Shown here one piece after another: positions 13,155 through 21,673 of a DNA stretch of 27,178 nt. The stretch comes from a virus. The notes under the pieces are model-generated. The model did no database searches, was not told the origin of the DNA, and saw only the letters and a list, made by a program, of their open reading frames with translations. Numbering within the stretch: the first letter of the stretch is position 1; each line of letters begins with the position of its first letter. Position numbers and translations under genes: made by a program. Location of the stretch: IMG/VR virus record IMGVR_UViG_3300006737_000153, positions 1-27,178 of that record; one strand, written 5' to 3'.

Positions 13155-15593
13155 ATGGCAAGTCAAATCTCGCCTGGTGTTATCGTCAAGGAAAGAGACC
13201 TGACAACTGGAACAGTTGTAAACTCAGCAGCAACTACTGCTTCTGTAGTTTCTACATTTCAGAAAGGTCCAGTTGGCGAAATCACCACGATCTCTTCACA
13301 AAGAGAATTAGTAGATACATTTGGTAGTCCAGGAGACTCAAACGCAGACGACTTTTTTGTCGCATCTGAGTTTCTAAACTATGGTGGTCGTCTTGGTGTT
13401 GTTCGTGCAGACACAGGAGCAGTTAATGCTGGTGCTGCAGCGATCATCAGAAATAAGACAGACTACGAATCAAGAATTGAGCAAACCACACCTGCATGGA
13501 AGTGGGCTGCTAGAACACCAGGTATCTGGGGTAATGACTTTGACGTTGTTATCGCTGACCGAGGTGCTGACCAATATGTTATATTCGGTTCTGCACCAGC
13601 TAACGTTGTTGCTGGAACAGATCTAACCTTCTCTTCTGGTGCTAAAGCAGAAGTTCTTTCTTATGATGCTGCAACACTTACTGCAGCTGTTATCTTAGAT
13701 ACACCTACATCTCGTCTGACTGCTACTGATACCCTTGATACTCCCGATGAGGGTCAAATAACTGGTACTGCCGTTGCTAACGCTGGTTCTGGATATACAT
13801 CAGGAACAGGACTTGCAGTTACAGGTGGTACAGGAACTGGTGCTACTGTAGATATTACAGTTGCAGTTGGTGTACCTGCTACAGTTACTATCACATCTGG
13901 TGGTTCAACATACGGTGCTACTGGTACTAATGTCGCTACTACAGGTGGTACTGGTACTGGATTAACTGTTGACTTTACTTCTACAGGTGGTGTTGTTGAC
14001 GGTGTAGTAATCAATACTGCTGGTACTGGTTATACAGTTGGTAACACAATCACCATTACAGGTGGTGGTAACAACGCAACTTTCTCAATCGCTTCTGTTA
14101 ACGGTGTAATCACTGCGGTTTCTATAGCATCTGCAGGTACTGGTTACAGCACTTCTGATACAGTTGGTATTGTACAGTCTGGTGGATCAGGTGGTACATT
14201 CACAGTTAACACTGTTGCAGACTCAACAATCTCATTAACAGTTGCAGACTGGTGGACAAACACAAACACAGACGGTACTAAGACAGCGACTGACGATGGT
14301 AAGATTACACTATCTGCTATTGGTCCTCGTCCTGGTACTTCACAATTTGCTGCTAACCTAGGATTAGGTTATGACGAAGTTCACGTTGGTGTTATTGAAA
14401 GATCAACAAAGACTGTGGTAGAAAGAATACAGTATCTTTCTAAGTTTACTGATGGTGTATCTGCTGAAGGTGCTTCTGCTTACTATCCAACGATTGTAAA
14501 AGAAGCTTCAAACTTTGTTTACTTTGGTTCACACATCGCTAGTGGATCTACTCACTATCCTACAACTGCTGGTGCTGGACTTGGTATCGGTACTGCTGCT
14601 ACTGCTGGTACATCTGGACAGAAGATGGCGGTTATCGGTGTTTACCAAGTTTCATTGACTGGTGGTACAGATGACTATGCATATACAGTTGCTGAGTTTT
14701 CTGAAGGTCTAGAACTATTCAACGATAAAGAAACTGTTGATGTAGACTACATCCTTATGGGTGGTTCAATGTCTACTGAGTCAGATACTAAGTTAAAGGC
14801 TGCTGCATGTATTACTACTGCTAACCTCAGAAAAGATGCTGTTGCATTCGTTTCTGCACACAAGGGTAACCAAGTGTCTGGTACAGTAGCACTTACAAGA
14901 GCTGCACAAAAAGATAACACAATCAACTTCTTTAGTTCATTGAGTTCTTCTTCATACGCAGTCTTTGATAGTGGTTATAAGTACTTCTATGATCGCTTTA
15001 ACGATTCATATCGTTACGTTCCTTGCAACGGAGACATCGCTGGTCTATGTGTAGCAACATCTACTACACTTGACGACTGGTTCTCACCTGCTGGACTATC
15101 ACGTGGTGGAGTTCGTAACGCTATTAAGTTAGCATACAACCCAACTCAATCAGATAGAGACGAACTATATCAGAACAGAATCAACCCAGTTGTTTCCTTC
15201 CCTGGTCAAGGTATCACACTATTTGGTGATAAGACTGCATTATCCTCACCTTCTGCATTTGATAGAATCAATGTTAGAAGACTCTTCATCAATATTGAAG
15301 ACAGAGCAGAGGCACTTGCTAAGGCAGTTATCTTTGAGCAAAACGATGATACCACAAGACTTGGGTTTAGTAATGCTCTATCTTCTTACCTCGCAGAGGT
15401 ACAGTCAAGAAGGGGTATCACTGACTTCCAAGTTGTATGTGATACAACAAACAACACACCTAGTGTTATTGATCGTAATGAATTTGTTGCTGAAGTTTAT
15501 GTTAAACCAACACGTTCTATTAACTACATTACATTATCATTCGTTGCTACAAGAACTGGAGTTTCCTTCAGTGAAGTTGTAGGACGCTCGTAA
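13155..15593 (+). CDS. 18: Tail sheath protein gp18 with inserted beta-repeat domain
   Basis: The N-terminus SQISPGVIVKERDLTTGT and the C-terminal domain (residues about 630-812, with RAEALAKAVIFEQNDDTTR and LSFVATRTGVSFSEV) are typical of T4-type contractile sheath proteins; the C-terminal strands interlock subunits in the sheath. At 812 aa it exceeds T4 gp18 (about 659). The extra length falls in residues about 205-355, a set of four Gly/Thr-rich beta repeats with TGY or SGY turns. In T4 this part of the chain corresponds to the outward-facing protease-resistant domains, so the insert should decorate the tail surface. A late box and strong Shine-Dalgarno precede it, as expected for an abundant protein. 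Confidence 0.95.
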   Translation: MASQISPGVIVKERDLTTGTVVNSAATTASVVSTFQKGPVGEITTISSQRELVDTFGSPGDSNADDFFVASEFLNYGGRLGVVRADTGAVNAGAAAIIRNKTDYESRIEQTTPAWKWAARTPGIWGNDFDVVIADRGADQYVIFGSAPANVVAGTDLTFSSGAKAEVLSYDAATLTAAVILDTPTSRLTATDTLDTPDEGQITGTAVANAGSGYTSGTGLAVTGGTGTGATVDITVAVGVPATVTITSGGSTYGATGTNVATTGGTGTGLTVDFTSTGGVVDGVVINTAGTGYTVGNTITITGGGNNATFSIASVNGVITAVSIASAGTGYSTSDTVGIVQSGGSGGTFTVNTVADSTISLTVADWWTNTNTDGTKTATDDGKITLSAIGPRPGTSQFAANLGLGYDEVHVGVIERSTKTVVERIQYLSKFTDGVSAEGASAYYPTIVKEASNFVYFGSHIASGSTHYPTTAGAGLGIGTAATAGTSGQKMAVIGVYQVSLTGGTDDYAYTVAEFSEGLELFNDKETVDVDYILMGGSMSTESDTKLKAAACITTANLRKDAVAFVSAHKGNQVSGTVALTRAAQKDNTINFFSSLSSSSYAVFDSGYKYFYDRFNDSYRYVPCNGDIAGLCVATSTTLDDWFSPAGLSRGGVRNAIKLAYNPTQSDRDELYQNRINPVVSFPGQGITLFGDKTALSSPSAFDRINVRRLFINIEDRAEALAKAVIFEQNDDTTRLGFSNALSSYLAEVQSRRGITDFQVVCDTTNNTPSVIDRNEFVAEVYVKPTRSINYITLSFVATRTGVSFSEVVGRS
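13767..14219 (+). repeat. Four Gly/Thr-rich beta repeats inside gp18
   Basis: Units centred on NAGSGYTSG, TSGGSTYGAT, NTAGTGYTVG and ASAGTGYSTS recur every 36-40 residues, each followed by a GGTGTGATVD-like or GGGNNATFSI-like strand. The DNA is built from GGTACTGG/ACAGGTGG-type words, which also creates a long false ORF on the other strand. Confidence 0.8.
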
Positions 15594-15625
15594 ATTAACC
15601 ACAAACCGTAGGAAGGTAAAAGAAA

Positions 15626-16237
15626 ATGGCTATTAACTCAAACGTATCTGAGTTTCTGCAGAAGATCAAACAGGGTGTTAAACCCAATATGTTCTTGGTC
15701 AACATCGCTTTCCCTGGCACTCTTGCTAAGGGAAACAGCGATACAGACCTTACAAATATACTTTGTAAATCTGCAGCACTCCCTGCATCTAACTTAGGTG
15801 TAATAGAAGTCCCATTCAGAGGACGCTCAGTAAAGATCTCAGGTGATCGCACCTTTGATACATGGACTGCAACTTTTGTTAACGATGAAGACATGAGAAT
15901 TCGTGCATTCTTCGAGCAATGGTCTGCATACATCAATTCACATGATGGTAACACATCTACTCTGTTCAAACCAGAAACATCTGGTTCTGGATACATGGCT
16001 ACTTTAGAAGTAAACCAGTTAGAGAAAGATGCAACCACACAAGGTAATGTAATTAGAAAGTACAAACTCTTCCACGCATTCCCAAGTTCAATCTCTCAAA
16101 TCGATCTTGCTTATGATAGTAACGATCAGGTTTCTGAGTTCACAGTTGAATTCCAACTATCTTATTGGACTGCAGAATCTGGAGCAGCAGCTGGATCAAA
16201 TCCACCTGACACAACACCAGTTCTTGCCACTGTATAA
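15626..16237 (+). CDS. 19: Tail tube protein gp19
   Basis: The 203-aa product (T4 gp19 about 163) follows gp18, as in T4. It shows the tube fold: an N-terminal region (VKPNMFLVNIAFPGTL), then LCKSAALPASNLGVIEVPFRG followed by RTFDTWTATFVNDEDMRIR, the pattern 'CxSA.lP...vG.i.vpf.G' and 'DL/W.v.F..DE/ed' shared by tail tube proteins. It stacks as hexameric rings to make the inner DNA conduit inside the gp18 sheath. A strong AGGAAGG Shine-Dalgarno precedes the ATG. Its TAA stop is part of a perfect late promoter box for gp20. It is distantly similar in pattern to the gp3 protein at 22044-22565. Confidence 0.92.
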   Translation: MAINSNVSEFLQKIKQGVKPNMFLVNIAFPGTLAKGNSDTDLTNILCKSAALPASNLGVIEVPFRGRSVKISGDRTFDTWTATFVNDEDMRIRAFFEQWSAYINSHDGNTSTLFKPETSGSGYMATLEVNQLEKDATTQGNVIRKYKLFHAFPSSISQIDLAYDSNDQVSEFTVEFQLSYWTAESGAAAGSNPPDTTPVLATV

Positions 16238-16240
16238 ATA
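16233..16240 (+). promoter_or_regulatory. Perfect T4 late promoter (TATAAATA) overlapping the gp19 stop
   Basis: TATAAATA is an exact match to the T4 late consensus. The gp19 stop TAA (16235-16237) is embedded in it, and it lies 27 bases before the gp20 ATG at 16268. It is followed by GATATAG. Confidence 0.8.
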
Positions 16241-16267
16241 GATATAGATCTAGCGTAAGAATTTATT

Positions 16268-17950
16268 ATGAGTCAGTTATTTGGCTTTCAAATAAACAGA
16301 AAGGAGGAACGTAGAGGTCAATCTCCAGTTCCTCCAAATGCTGATGACGGCACAGCCGTAGCAGCAGGTGGTTATTTTGGCACGTATGTCGAAACTGATG
16401 CACAAGCGAGAAATGAATATGATCTCATCAAAAGGTATAGGGACATGTCTCTACACCCAGAGTGTGACGCTGCTGTTGATGATATTATTAACGAGTTCGT
16501 GGTTAATGACTCGAATGATAGTTGTGTAGATATCAATCTGGATAACCTAGAAGTAGGTGCTTCAGTAAAGAAAAGAATTCGGGAGGAGTTTGGTTATATC
16601 AAACGTCTCCTGAATTTTGATGTTAAGGCACATGAGTTAATTCGTAATTGGTATATTGATGGTAGGATGTATTACCACAAGGTAATCGACTTAGCAGAAC
16701 CGAAGAAAGGTATAACAGAACTTCGGTACATCGACCCTATGAAGATTCGTAAGGTCAGACAAAAGATTAAAAACCCTAATGAAGATCCAACAACAGTCAG
16801 AGGAACTGCATTGGAACATGAGTGGGGTAACTACATTGACTACTATGTTTTCAATCCAAAAGGTTTTGGTAGACAGTCTTCATTAACTGGACCTGGTGAC
16901 TTCACTGGTAACCAAGGTATCAGGATGGCTTTCGACTCAATAACATATGCTCATTCAGGTCTTATGGACATGAACAAGCGTATGACTTTGAGTTTCCTTC
17001 ATAAAGGAATTAAAGGTCTTAATCAATTAAGAATGATTGAAGATGCATTGGTCATCTATAGATTATCAAGAGCACCAGAACGTAGAATATTTTACATTGA
17101 TGTAGGTAACCTTCCAAAGGTTAAAGCAGAGCAATACCTACGTGATGTAATGTCTCGTTATAGAAACAAGCTTGTCTATGACTCACAAACAGGTGAGATT
17201 AGAGACGACAAAAAGCACATGAGTATGCTTGAGGATTTTTGGTTACCTCGTAGAGAGGGTGGTCGTGGAACTGAGATCACCACCTTACCTGGTGGACAGA
17301 ACCTAGGGGAACTCAAGGATGTTGAGTATTTTAAAAAGAAACTTTATAATTCTCTCAACCTTCCTCCTTCCCGTCTCACAGACGATAACAAAGGATTCAA
17401 CCTTGGTAAAACCACTGAAGTCCTTAGAGACGAACTCAAGTTTGCGAAGTTCATCGGAAGGTTACGTAAGAGATTTAGTTATCTTTTCCAAGACATTCTT
17501 AAGACTCAACTGATTCTTAAAGGAGTTATTGCTCCTGAAGATTGGGAGGAGATGAAAGAGCATATCCAGTATGACTACATCCACGACAATCATTTCAATG
17601 AGTTAAAAGAACTAGAGATGGAAACATCTAGAGTTGCACTACTAACTCAGATGGATCCTTTTGTAGGTAAGTATTATTCTGTTGACTACGTTCGTAGACA
17701 CATTCTTAATCACACTGATACTGAGATTAAGGAACAGGATAAGTTAATGAAGAAGGAGATTAACTCAGGTCTCGTCATGGATCCGATTGATGTTAACTCA
17801 TTCGATGTGATGGATCGTCAGAACGATGCCTTTGCACCAGAAATCGATGCACAAAACGCCGAGGATGATGCAGAAAGGGAGATGGAGAAAGCGAAGCAAC
17901 AAGCTAAATTGAAACCTGCTCCTACCAAAACACCTAGTAATACTAAATAG
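16268..17950 (+). CDS. 20: Portal vertex protein gp20
   Basis: The 560-aa protein (T4 about 524) has recognisable portal segments: RNEYDLIKRYRDMSLHPECD and AVDDIINEFVV (the conserved N-terminal helices), RYIDPMKIRKVR, GLNQLRMIEDALVIYRLSRA (stem and crown helices), and LPPSRLTDDNKGFNLGKTTE near the tunnel loop. It forms the dodecameric ring at one capsid vertex that nucleates prohead assembly and serves as the DNA channel for gp17. A perfect late promoter precedes it. The Gln/Lys/Pro-rich C-terminus (about 520-560) looks disordered. The gene is widely used as a cyanomyovirus marker, which supports the assignment. Confidence 0.96.
   Translation: MSQLFGFQINRKEERRGQSPVPPNADDGTAVAAGGYFGTYVETDAQARNEYDLIKRYRDMSLHPECDAAVDDIINEFVVNDSNDSCVDINLDNLEVGASVKKRIREEFGYIKRLLNFDVKAHELIRNWYIDGRMYYHKVIDLAEPKKGITELRYIDPMKIRKVRQKIKNPNEDPTTVRGTALEHEWGNYIDYYVFNPKGFGRQSSLTGPGDFTGNQGIRMAFDSITYAHSGLMDMNKRMTLSFLHKGIKGLNQLRMIEDALVIYRLSRAPERRIFYIDVGNLPKVKAEQYLRDVMSRYRNKLVYDSQTGEIRDDKKHMSMLEDFWLPRREGGRGTEITTLPGGQNLGELKDVEYFKKKLYNSLNLPPSRLTDDNKGFNLGKTTEVLRDELKFAKFIGRLRKRFSYLFQDILKTQLILKGVIAPEDWEEMKEHIQYDYIHDNHFNELKELEMETSRVALLTQMDPFVGKYYSVDYVRRHILNHTDTEIKEQDKLMKKEINSGLVMDPIDVNSFDVMDRQNDAFAPEIDAQNAEDDAEREMEKAKQQAKLKPAPTKTPSNTK
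17943..17949 (+). promoter_or_regulatory. Late promoter box overlapping the gp20 stop
   Basis: CTAAATA runs into the TAG stop of gp20 (17948-17950), only 6 bases before the next ATG at 17956. So short a distance would leave the 70-aa gene almost leaderless; the box may mainly serve gp21. Confidence 0.4.
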
Positions 17951-17955
17951 ATATT

Positions 17956-18168
17956 ATGGAAGAAACGAATCCACAAGCAGAAGTGCTTAACGTAGTTGAT
18001 TTTATTAAAGACGGCAAAAGAGCAGACGCTATTGATGCTGTTAATGATATATTATTCGCACGTGCTGCTGATGCAATGGGCAGTTATAAACAAACTGTTG
18101 CTAATACATATTTCGATGAACCTGTAGGAGAGGAACAACCCAATGAAACTGATAACGGAACAGATTGA
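17956..18168 (+). CDS. 67: Prohead core protein, gp67-like candidate
   Basis: A 70-aa protein between gp20 and gp21, the place and size of T4 gene 67 (about 80 aa), an internal prohead core component cleaved during maturation. It has a central amphipathic helix (VVDFIKDGKRADAIDAVNDI, then LFARAADAMGSY) flanked by acidic ends, which fits the acidic, helical composition of gp67. Sequence identity to T4 cannot be judged by eye, so the call rests on synteny, size and composition. Its last 26 bases overlap the gp21 start. Confidence 0.6.
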   Translation: MEETNPQAEVLNVVDFIKDGKRADAIDAVNDILFARAADAMGSYKQTVANTYFDEPVGEEQPNETDNGTD

Positions 18169-18787
18169 AAATGTAAAGGTTATCACTGAAGGTAAAGGTG
18201 ATGATAAAAAACTCTACATTGAAGGAGTCTTTCTACAAGCAGAATTAAAGAACAGAAATGGTCGAGTCTATCCATTTAAAGTTCTTGAAAATGAAGTAGG
18301 TAGATACAATGAAGAATACGTTAAAACAAAACGTGCTCTTGGTGAGTTGGGTCATCCTGACGGTCCTACTGTTAACCTTGACCGTGTTTCACACAGAATT
18401 ACATCGCTTAGAGCTGAAGATAATAACTTCATCGGAAAAGCACAGATCTTAGACACTCCTATGGGTAAGATCGCTAAGTCTCTTCTTGGAGAGGGTGTAC
18501 AACTAGGTGTATCATCTAGGGGTATGGGTTCAATCGAGCAACGTGAGTCAACTAACTATGTTATGGATGACTTCATGCTTGCAACTGCTGCTGATATCGT
18601 AGCAGATCCTTCAGCACCAGATGCATTTGTTAATGGTATTATGGAAGGAAAAGAATGGGTTTGGAACAACGGAATCCTAAAGGAAACTAAAGTAGCTAAA
18701 TACCAGAGATATATGAGCGAGGCAACTCGTCAAAACATGGAAGAGAAAACACTAAAAGTCTTTGGTGATTTCCTTTCAGGATTGTAA
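18143..18787 (+). CDS. 21: Prohead core maturation protease gp21
   Basis: The 214-aa length is almost that of T4 gp21 (212). Hallmarks are the catalytic histidine in ELGHPDGPTVNLDRVSH (His71) and the serine in QLGVSSRGMGS (Ser124 or Ser125), as in the herpesvirus-like S80 prohead protease family. It resides in the prohead core, cleaves itself, the gp22 scaffold and the gp23 N-terminus after [L/I]-x-E sites, and clears the interior for DNA. The neighbouring gp22 contains matching sites. The start has a GGAGAGG Shine-Dalgarno and overlaps the previous gene. Well supported by synteny and motif. Confidence 0.93.
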   Translation: MKLITEQIENVKVITEGKGDDKKLYIEGVFLQAELKNRNGRVYPFKVLENEVGRYNEEYVKTKRALGELGHPDGPTVNLDRVSHRITSLRAEDNNFIGKAQILDTPMGKIAKSLLGEGVQLGVSSRGMGSIEQRESTNYVMDDFMLATAADIVADPSAPDAFVNGIMEGKEWVWNNGILKETKVAKYQRYMSEATRQNMEEKTLKVFGDFLSGL

Positions 18788-18790
18788 TTT

Positions 18791-18798
18791 AATAAATA
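18791..18798 (+). promoter_or_regulatory. Late promoter box upstream of gp22
   Basis: AATAAATA lies 4 bases after the gp21 stop and 38 bases before the gp22 ATG at 18837. It is one mismatch from the T4 late consensus and is followed by AACTTAGAC, similar to the sequence after the gp18 box. Confidence 0.6.
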
Positions 18799-18836
18799 AA
18801 CTTAGACTTAATCAGCTAATTATCGGGGAAACTCAA

Positions 18837-20009
18837 ATGTCAGATATGTTAAACGAAAAGTTTGCGGAATTCGTTAGTGAAGAATCTACGAAGAAAATAC
18901 TTTCTGAGTATCAAGATCCTATGCCTAAAGTAAACGCAACTGTTCTACCATCTAACCCACCTGCACCTGGTGCAGTAAGTGGTGAACCTAAGAGGGATTC
19001 ACATCAGGATCCTCAACCTAGTGTTGGAACAGATGCTGCTACAGCAGGTCAATCCATAACCGACAACGGTGGTCCAGTACCTACTGGCAACGATGAAGGT
19101 GAAGATAATCCAGGTGCAAAGGCTGCTGCCCCCGTTGGAGCCTCTGCTGCTAAGTCTGATGGAACCGCACAAACCGCTAACATAAATGACGCTGGTGATC
19201 AAGGAACAACACCTACTGTAGGTGCTAATGTTGCTTATGGTACTTCTACTGGCCCCGATGTTAAGTACCCTATAAGTCCTTCTTACGAAGAAGTTGATAT
19301 GTCTAACGATGTTAAGGCACTTCTCGAAGGCACAGAACTCTCTGAAGAGTTTGCTGAAAAAGCAAAAACTATCTTTGAGTCTGCGGTTAAGTCAAAGCTC
19401 AAAGAAGAGCATACAAAGATTGTAGAGCATTTCGCTAAGGAATCTGCTGAGAAACTTGAGTCTGCTAAGGCAGAACTTGCAGAGGAAGTTAACGGAACTG
19501 TAAACTACGCCATTGGTCAGTGGGTTGAAGACAACCAAGTCGCTGTTGACCGTGGAATAAGAAATGAGATTACAGAAGACTTCATAGCAGGTCTGAAGAA
19601 TCTCTTTGAAGAGCACTACATTTCTATCCCCGATGATAAAGTCGATGCGGTAGAAAGTATGGCTAACTCAGTTCGTGAAATGGAAGAAAGACTAGACGAA
19701 CAGGTCAAGTCTAACGTGAAACTTCAAAAACGTCTCGATGAAAATACACAAAAAGTAGTTCTGAATACTATTTCAGAAGGATTGGTGGATACTCAGAAAG
19801 ACAAACTCGCTGCACTTGCAGAGGGAATTGAGTTTACTAATGAGGAAGAATATTCCAAAAAGATTAGTACACTTAAGGAGAGTTATTTCTCCAACGCTCC
19901 TAAAGTAGCGAGCACAGAGGAAGAAGCACCAGTTGAGTCTGAAGCAATTGCACCAGCAATGGGAGCATATGTAGACGCACTCAGCAGATGGTCTGAATCA
20001 TCACAATAA
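18837..20009 (+). CDS. 22: Prohead core scaffold protein gp22
   Basis: I start the 390-aa protein at 18837 (MSDMLNEKFAEF), which has a GGGGAA Shine-Dalgarno and follows the late box; an in-frame ATG at 18762 lies inside gp21 and is unlikely. Residues about 35-150 are Pro/Gly/Ala/Thr-rich and disordered. The rest is acidic and helical with coiled-coil stretches (residues about 166-216 and 266-310), as expected for the major T4 core scaffold. It is longer than T4 gp22 (about 269), mainly because of the disordered part. Three gp21-type cleavage sites are visible: LLE|G (164), ISE|G (314) and LAE|G (329). It shapes the prohead and is degraded before packaging. Confidence 0.9.
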   Translation: MSDMLNEKFAEFVSEESTKKILSEYQDPMPKVNATVLPSNPPAPGAVSGEPKRDSHQDPQPSVGTDAATAGQSITDNGGPVPTGNDEGEDNPGAKAAAPVGASAAKSDGTAQTANINDAGDQGTTPTVGANVAYGTSTGPDVKYPISPSYEEVDMSNDVKALLEGTELSEEFAEKAKTIFESAVKSKLKEEHTKIVEHFAKESAEKLESAKAELAEEVNGTVNYAIGQWVEDNQVAVDRGIRNEITEDFIAGLKNLFEEHYISIPDDKVDAVESMANSVREMEERLDEQVKSNVKLQKRLDENTQKVVLNTISEGLVDTQKDKLAALAEGIEFTNEEEYSKKISTLKESYFSNAPKVASTEEEAPVESEAIAPAMGAYVDALSRWSESSQ

Positions 20010-20032
20010 AGTAAATTAATTTTCTATTAGAA

Positions 20033-21451
20033 ATGTTTAATGCTAAACAACTAACTGAGAAGTGGGCTCCTGTTCTTAGTCACGAATCCTCACCAGGAAT
20101 CAAAGACAATTATAAGAAGGCAGTTACCGCCGTTCTGTTAGAAAACCAAGAACGCTTCCTACGTGAAGAACGTGGAATGCTAAACGAAGTCGCCGTGAAC
20201 GCTCTCGGTGCAAGTACTGTATCACCTGCTAACAGTGCATTAGGTAACGCCAATACAGCTGGACTTGCTGGTTTCGACCCAGTATTGATCAGTCTAATTA
20301 GACGTTCAATGCCTAACCTAGTTGCTTATGATATCTGTGGTGTCCAGCCTATGTCTGGTCCTACTGGATTGATCTTTGCAATGAGATCTCGTTACGAGAA
20401 TCAAGCTGGAGAGGAAGCACTATTCAACGAAGCAGACACAGGCTTCTCTACTGGAGGAGACTCCACTAAGGGAGACTATGCTGTTCGTGCTGGTGATGGA
20501 ACATCTGCTGGTGGTGGATCTACTTCAGATGGTAACAACCCATCACTTCTCAACGATGCTTCTGCTGGAACCTACGAGGTTGCTTCAGGAATGAGCAGAG
20601 AATCACTCGAAACAATGGGTGAGTCTGGAAATCTGTTCCGTGAGATGTCATTCAGCATTGAGAAGACTTCTGTGACTGCTAAGTCCAGAGCCCTCAAGGC
20701 AGAGTACACCTTAGAACTAGCACAAGACCTCAAGGCGATTCATGGATTGGATGCAGAGCAAGAACTTGCTAACATCCTATCTTCTGAAGTTCTCGCTGAG
20801 ATCAACAGAGAAGTTGTTCGTAGAGTCTATACAGTTGCTAAGAAAGGTGCTCAGAATAACGTAGCTAACGCTGGTATATTCGACCTAGACGTTGACTCCA
20901 ATGGTAGATGGTCAGTTGAGAAATTCAAAGGACTTCTATTCCAAGTTGAGAGAGATGCTAACGCAATCGCTCAAGAGACTCGTAGAGGAAAGGGTAACTT
21001 CTTAATGTGTTCTGCTGACGTTGCTAGTGCTCTAGCAATGGCTGGTGTACTTGACTATAGTTCAGGTCTAACAGGTGCTGGTGGTCCTTCCATCGGTGAT
21101 GTTGATGATACTGGTAACTTACTAGTTGGTACAATCAACGGACGTATTAAGGTTTACGTTGACCCATATGCTGCTAATCTATCTGATAAGCACTACTATG
21201 TAATCGGTTATAAGGGTACTTCTCCTTATGATGCTGGATTATTCTACTGCCCATATGTACCTCTACAAATGGTTCGTAGTATTGACCCAGAGACATTCCA
21301 ACCTAAGATTGGATTCAAGACACGTTACGGTATGGTTTCTAACCCATTCGTTACTACTAACGGTGCATACAATGGTACACCAGATGGAGAGACTCTATCT
21401 GCTAACGCCAACATGTACTACAGACGTGTACAAGTTACTAACCTCATGTAA
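20033..21451 (+). CDS. 23: Major capsid protein gp23
   Basis: The 472-aa protein follows the scaffold gene. The N-terminus (MFNAKQLTEKWAPVLSHESS) is the scaffold-binding delta region removed by gp21; a candidate cleavage is after MLNE (Glu52). The remainder has the HK97-type capsid fold signatures of gp23: RRSMPNLVAYDICGVQPMSGPTGLIFAMRSRY, then AKSRALKAEYTLELAQDLKAIHGLDAEQEL and a C-terminal domain ending YYRRVQVTNLM. It forms the icosahedral shell. No perfect late box lies directly upstream; GTAAATTAA at 20011-20019 may be a variant. A strong terminator follows, matching the need to end a very abundant transcript. Confidence 0.97.
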   Translation: MFNAKQLTEKWAPVLSHESSPGIKDNYKKAVTAVLLENQERFLREERGMLNEVAVNALGASTVSPANSALGNANTAGLAGFDPVLISLIRRSMPNLVAYDICGVQPMSGPTGLIFAMRSRYENQAGEEALFNEADTGFSTGGDSTKGDYAVRAGDGTSAGGGSTSDGNNPSLLNDASAGTYEVASGMSRESLETMGESGNLFREMSFSIEKTSVTAKSRALKAEYTLELAQDLKAIHGLDAEQELANILSSEVLAEINREVVRRVYTVAKKGAQNNVANAGIFDLDVDSNGRWSVEKFKGLLFQVERDANAIAQETRRGKGNFLMCSADVASALAMAGVLDYSSGLTGAGGPSIGDVDDTGNLLVGTINGRIKVYVDPYAANLSDKHYYVIGYKGTSPYDAGLFYCPYVPLQMVRSIDPETFQPKIGFKTRYGMVSNPFVTTNGAYNGTPDGETLSANANMYYRRVQVTNLM

Positions 21452-21473
21452 ATCGAGGTTACGATACTCAAAC

Positions 21474-21498
21474 AAAGCATCCTTCGGGGTGCTTTTTT
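21474..21498 (+). terminator. Intrinsic terminator after gp23
   Basis: Seven to nine base pairs (AGCATCC with GGGTGCT, one G-T pair) close a TTCG tetraloop and run straight into six T residues. UUCG loops are unusually stable. It ends 47 bases after the gp23 stop. Confidence 0.9.
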
Positions 21499-21499
21499 A

Positions 21500-21529
21500 T
21501 TGCCTATATACATGAATACATGTTATAAT
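21500..21529 (+). promoter_or_regulatory. Extended -10 sigma70 promoter after the gp23 terminator
   Basis: A perfect TATAAT (21524-21529) is preceded by TG at the extended -10 position (21521-21522), with a weaker -35 TTGCCT (21500-21505) at 18 bp. The spacer holds an inverted repeat, ACATG-AATA-CATGT (21510-21523), that could bind a regulator. The start would fall near 21536, giving an almost leaderless first gene. Confidence 0.6.
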
Positions 21530-21535
21530 TATATT

Positions 21536-21673
21536 ATGCAGAAAAGTTTTATGCAATATCTCATTTGGTCGTCTATTGTCTACCAACTTGAGAAGGCTGG
21601 TGATACACATACACCATACTACAACAATGCATATGCAACTATGAAAGCACACGAACCAGCAGCTTCGACCTGA
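21536..21673 (+). CDS. Small hypothetical protein, 45 aa
   Basis: MQKSFMQYLIWSSIVYQLEK onward, ending EPAAST. The N-terminal part is an amphipathic helix with aromatic residues; the rest is polar with a YYNNAY segment. The ATG is 7 bases after a perfect -10 box, so either the message is leaderless or translation begins at Met6 (21551). The stop TGA overlaps the next ATG (TGATG). Not recognised. Confidence 0.45.
   Translation: MQKSFMQYLIWSSIVYQLEKAGDTHTPYYNNAYATMKAHEPAAST

Noticed and set aside
13754-14014. An 86-aa Pro/Val-rich ORF on the minus strand inside gp18
   Set aside because: It is the reverse complement of the Gly/Thr repeat DNA of gp18; the proline and valine come from GGT and AAC words read backward. 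No start context or promoter.
15595-16065. A 156-aa minus-strand ORF opposite gp19
   Set aside because: It lies wholly over gp19, which has clear family features, a Shine-Dalgarno and synteny. The composition of the antisense product shows no domain.
18696-18702. CTAAATA inside gp21
   Set aside because: It lies within conserved coding sequence (Ala-Lys-Tyr codons) far from any downstream start. It is kept out of the late promoter list as probable chance.
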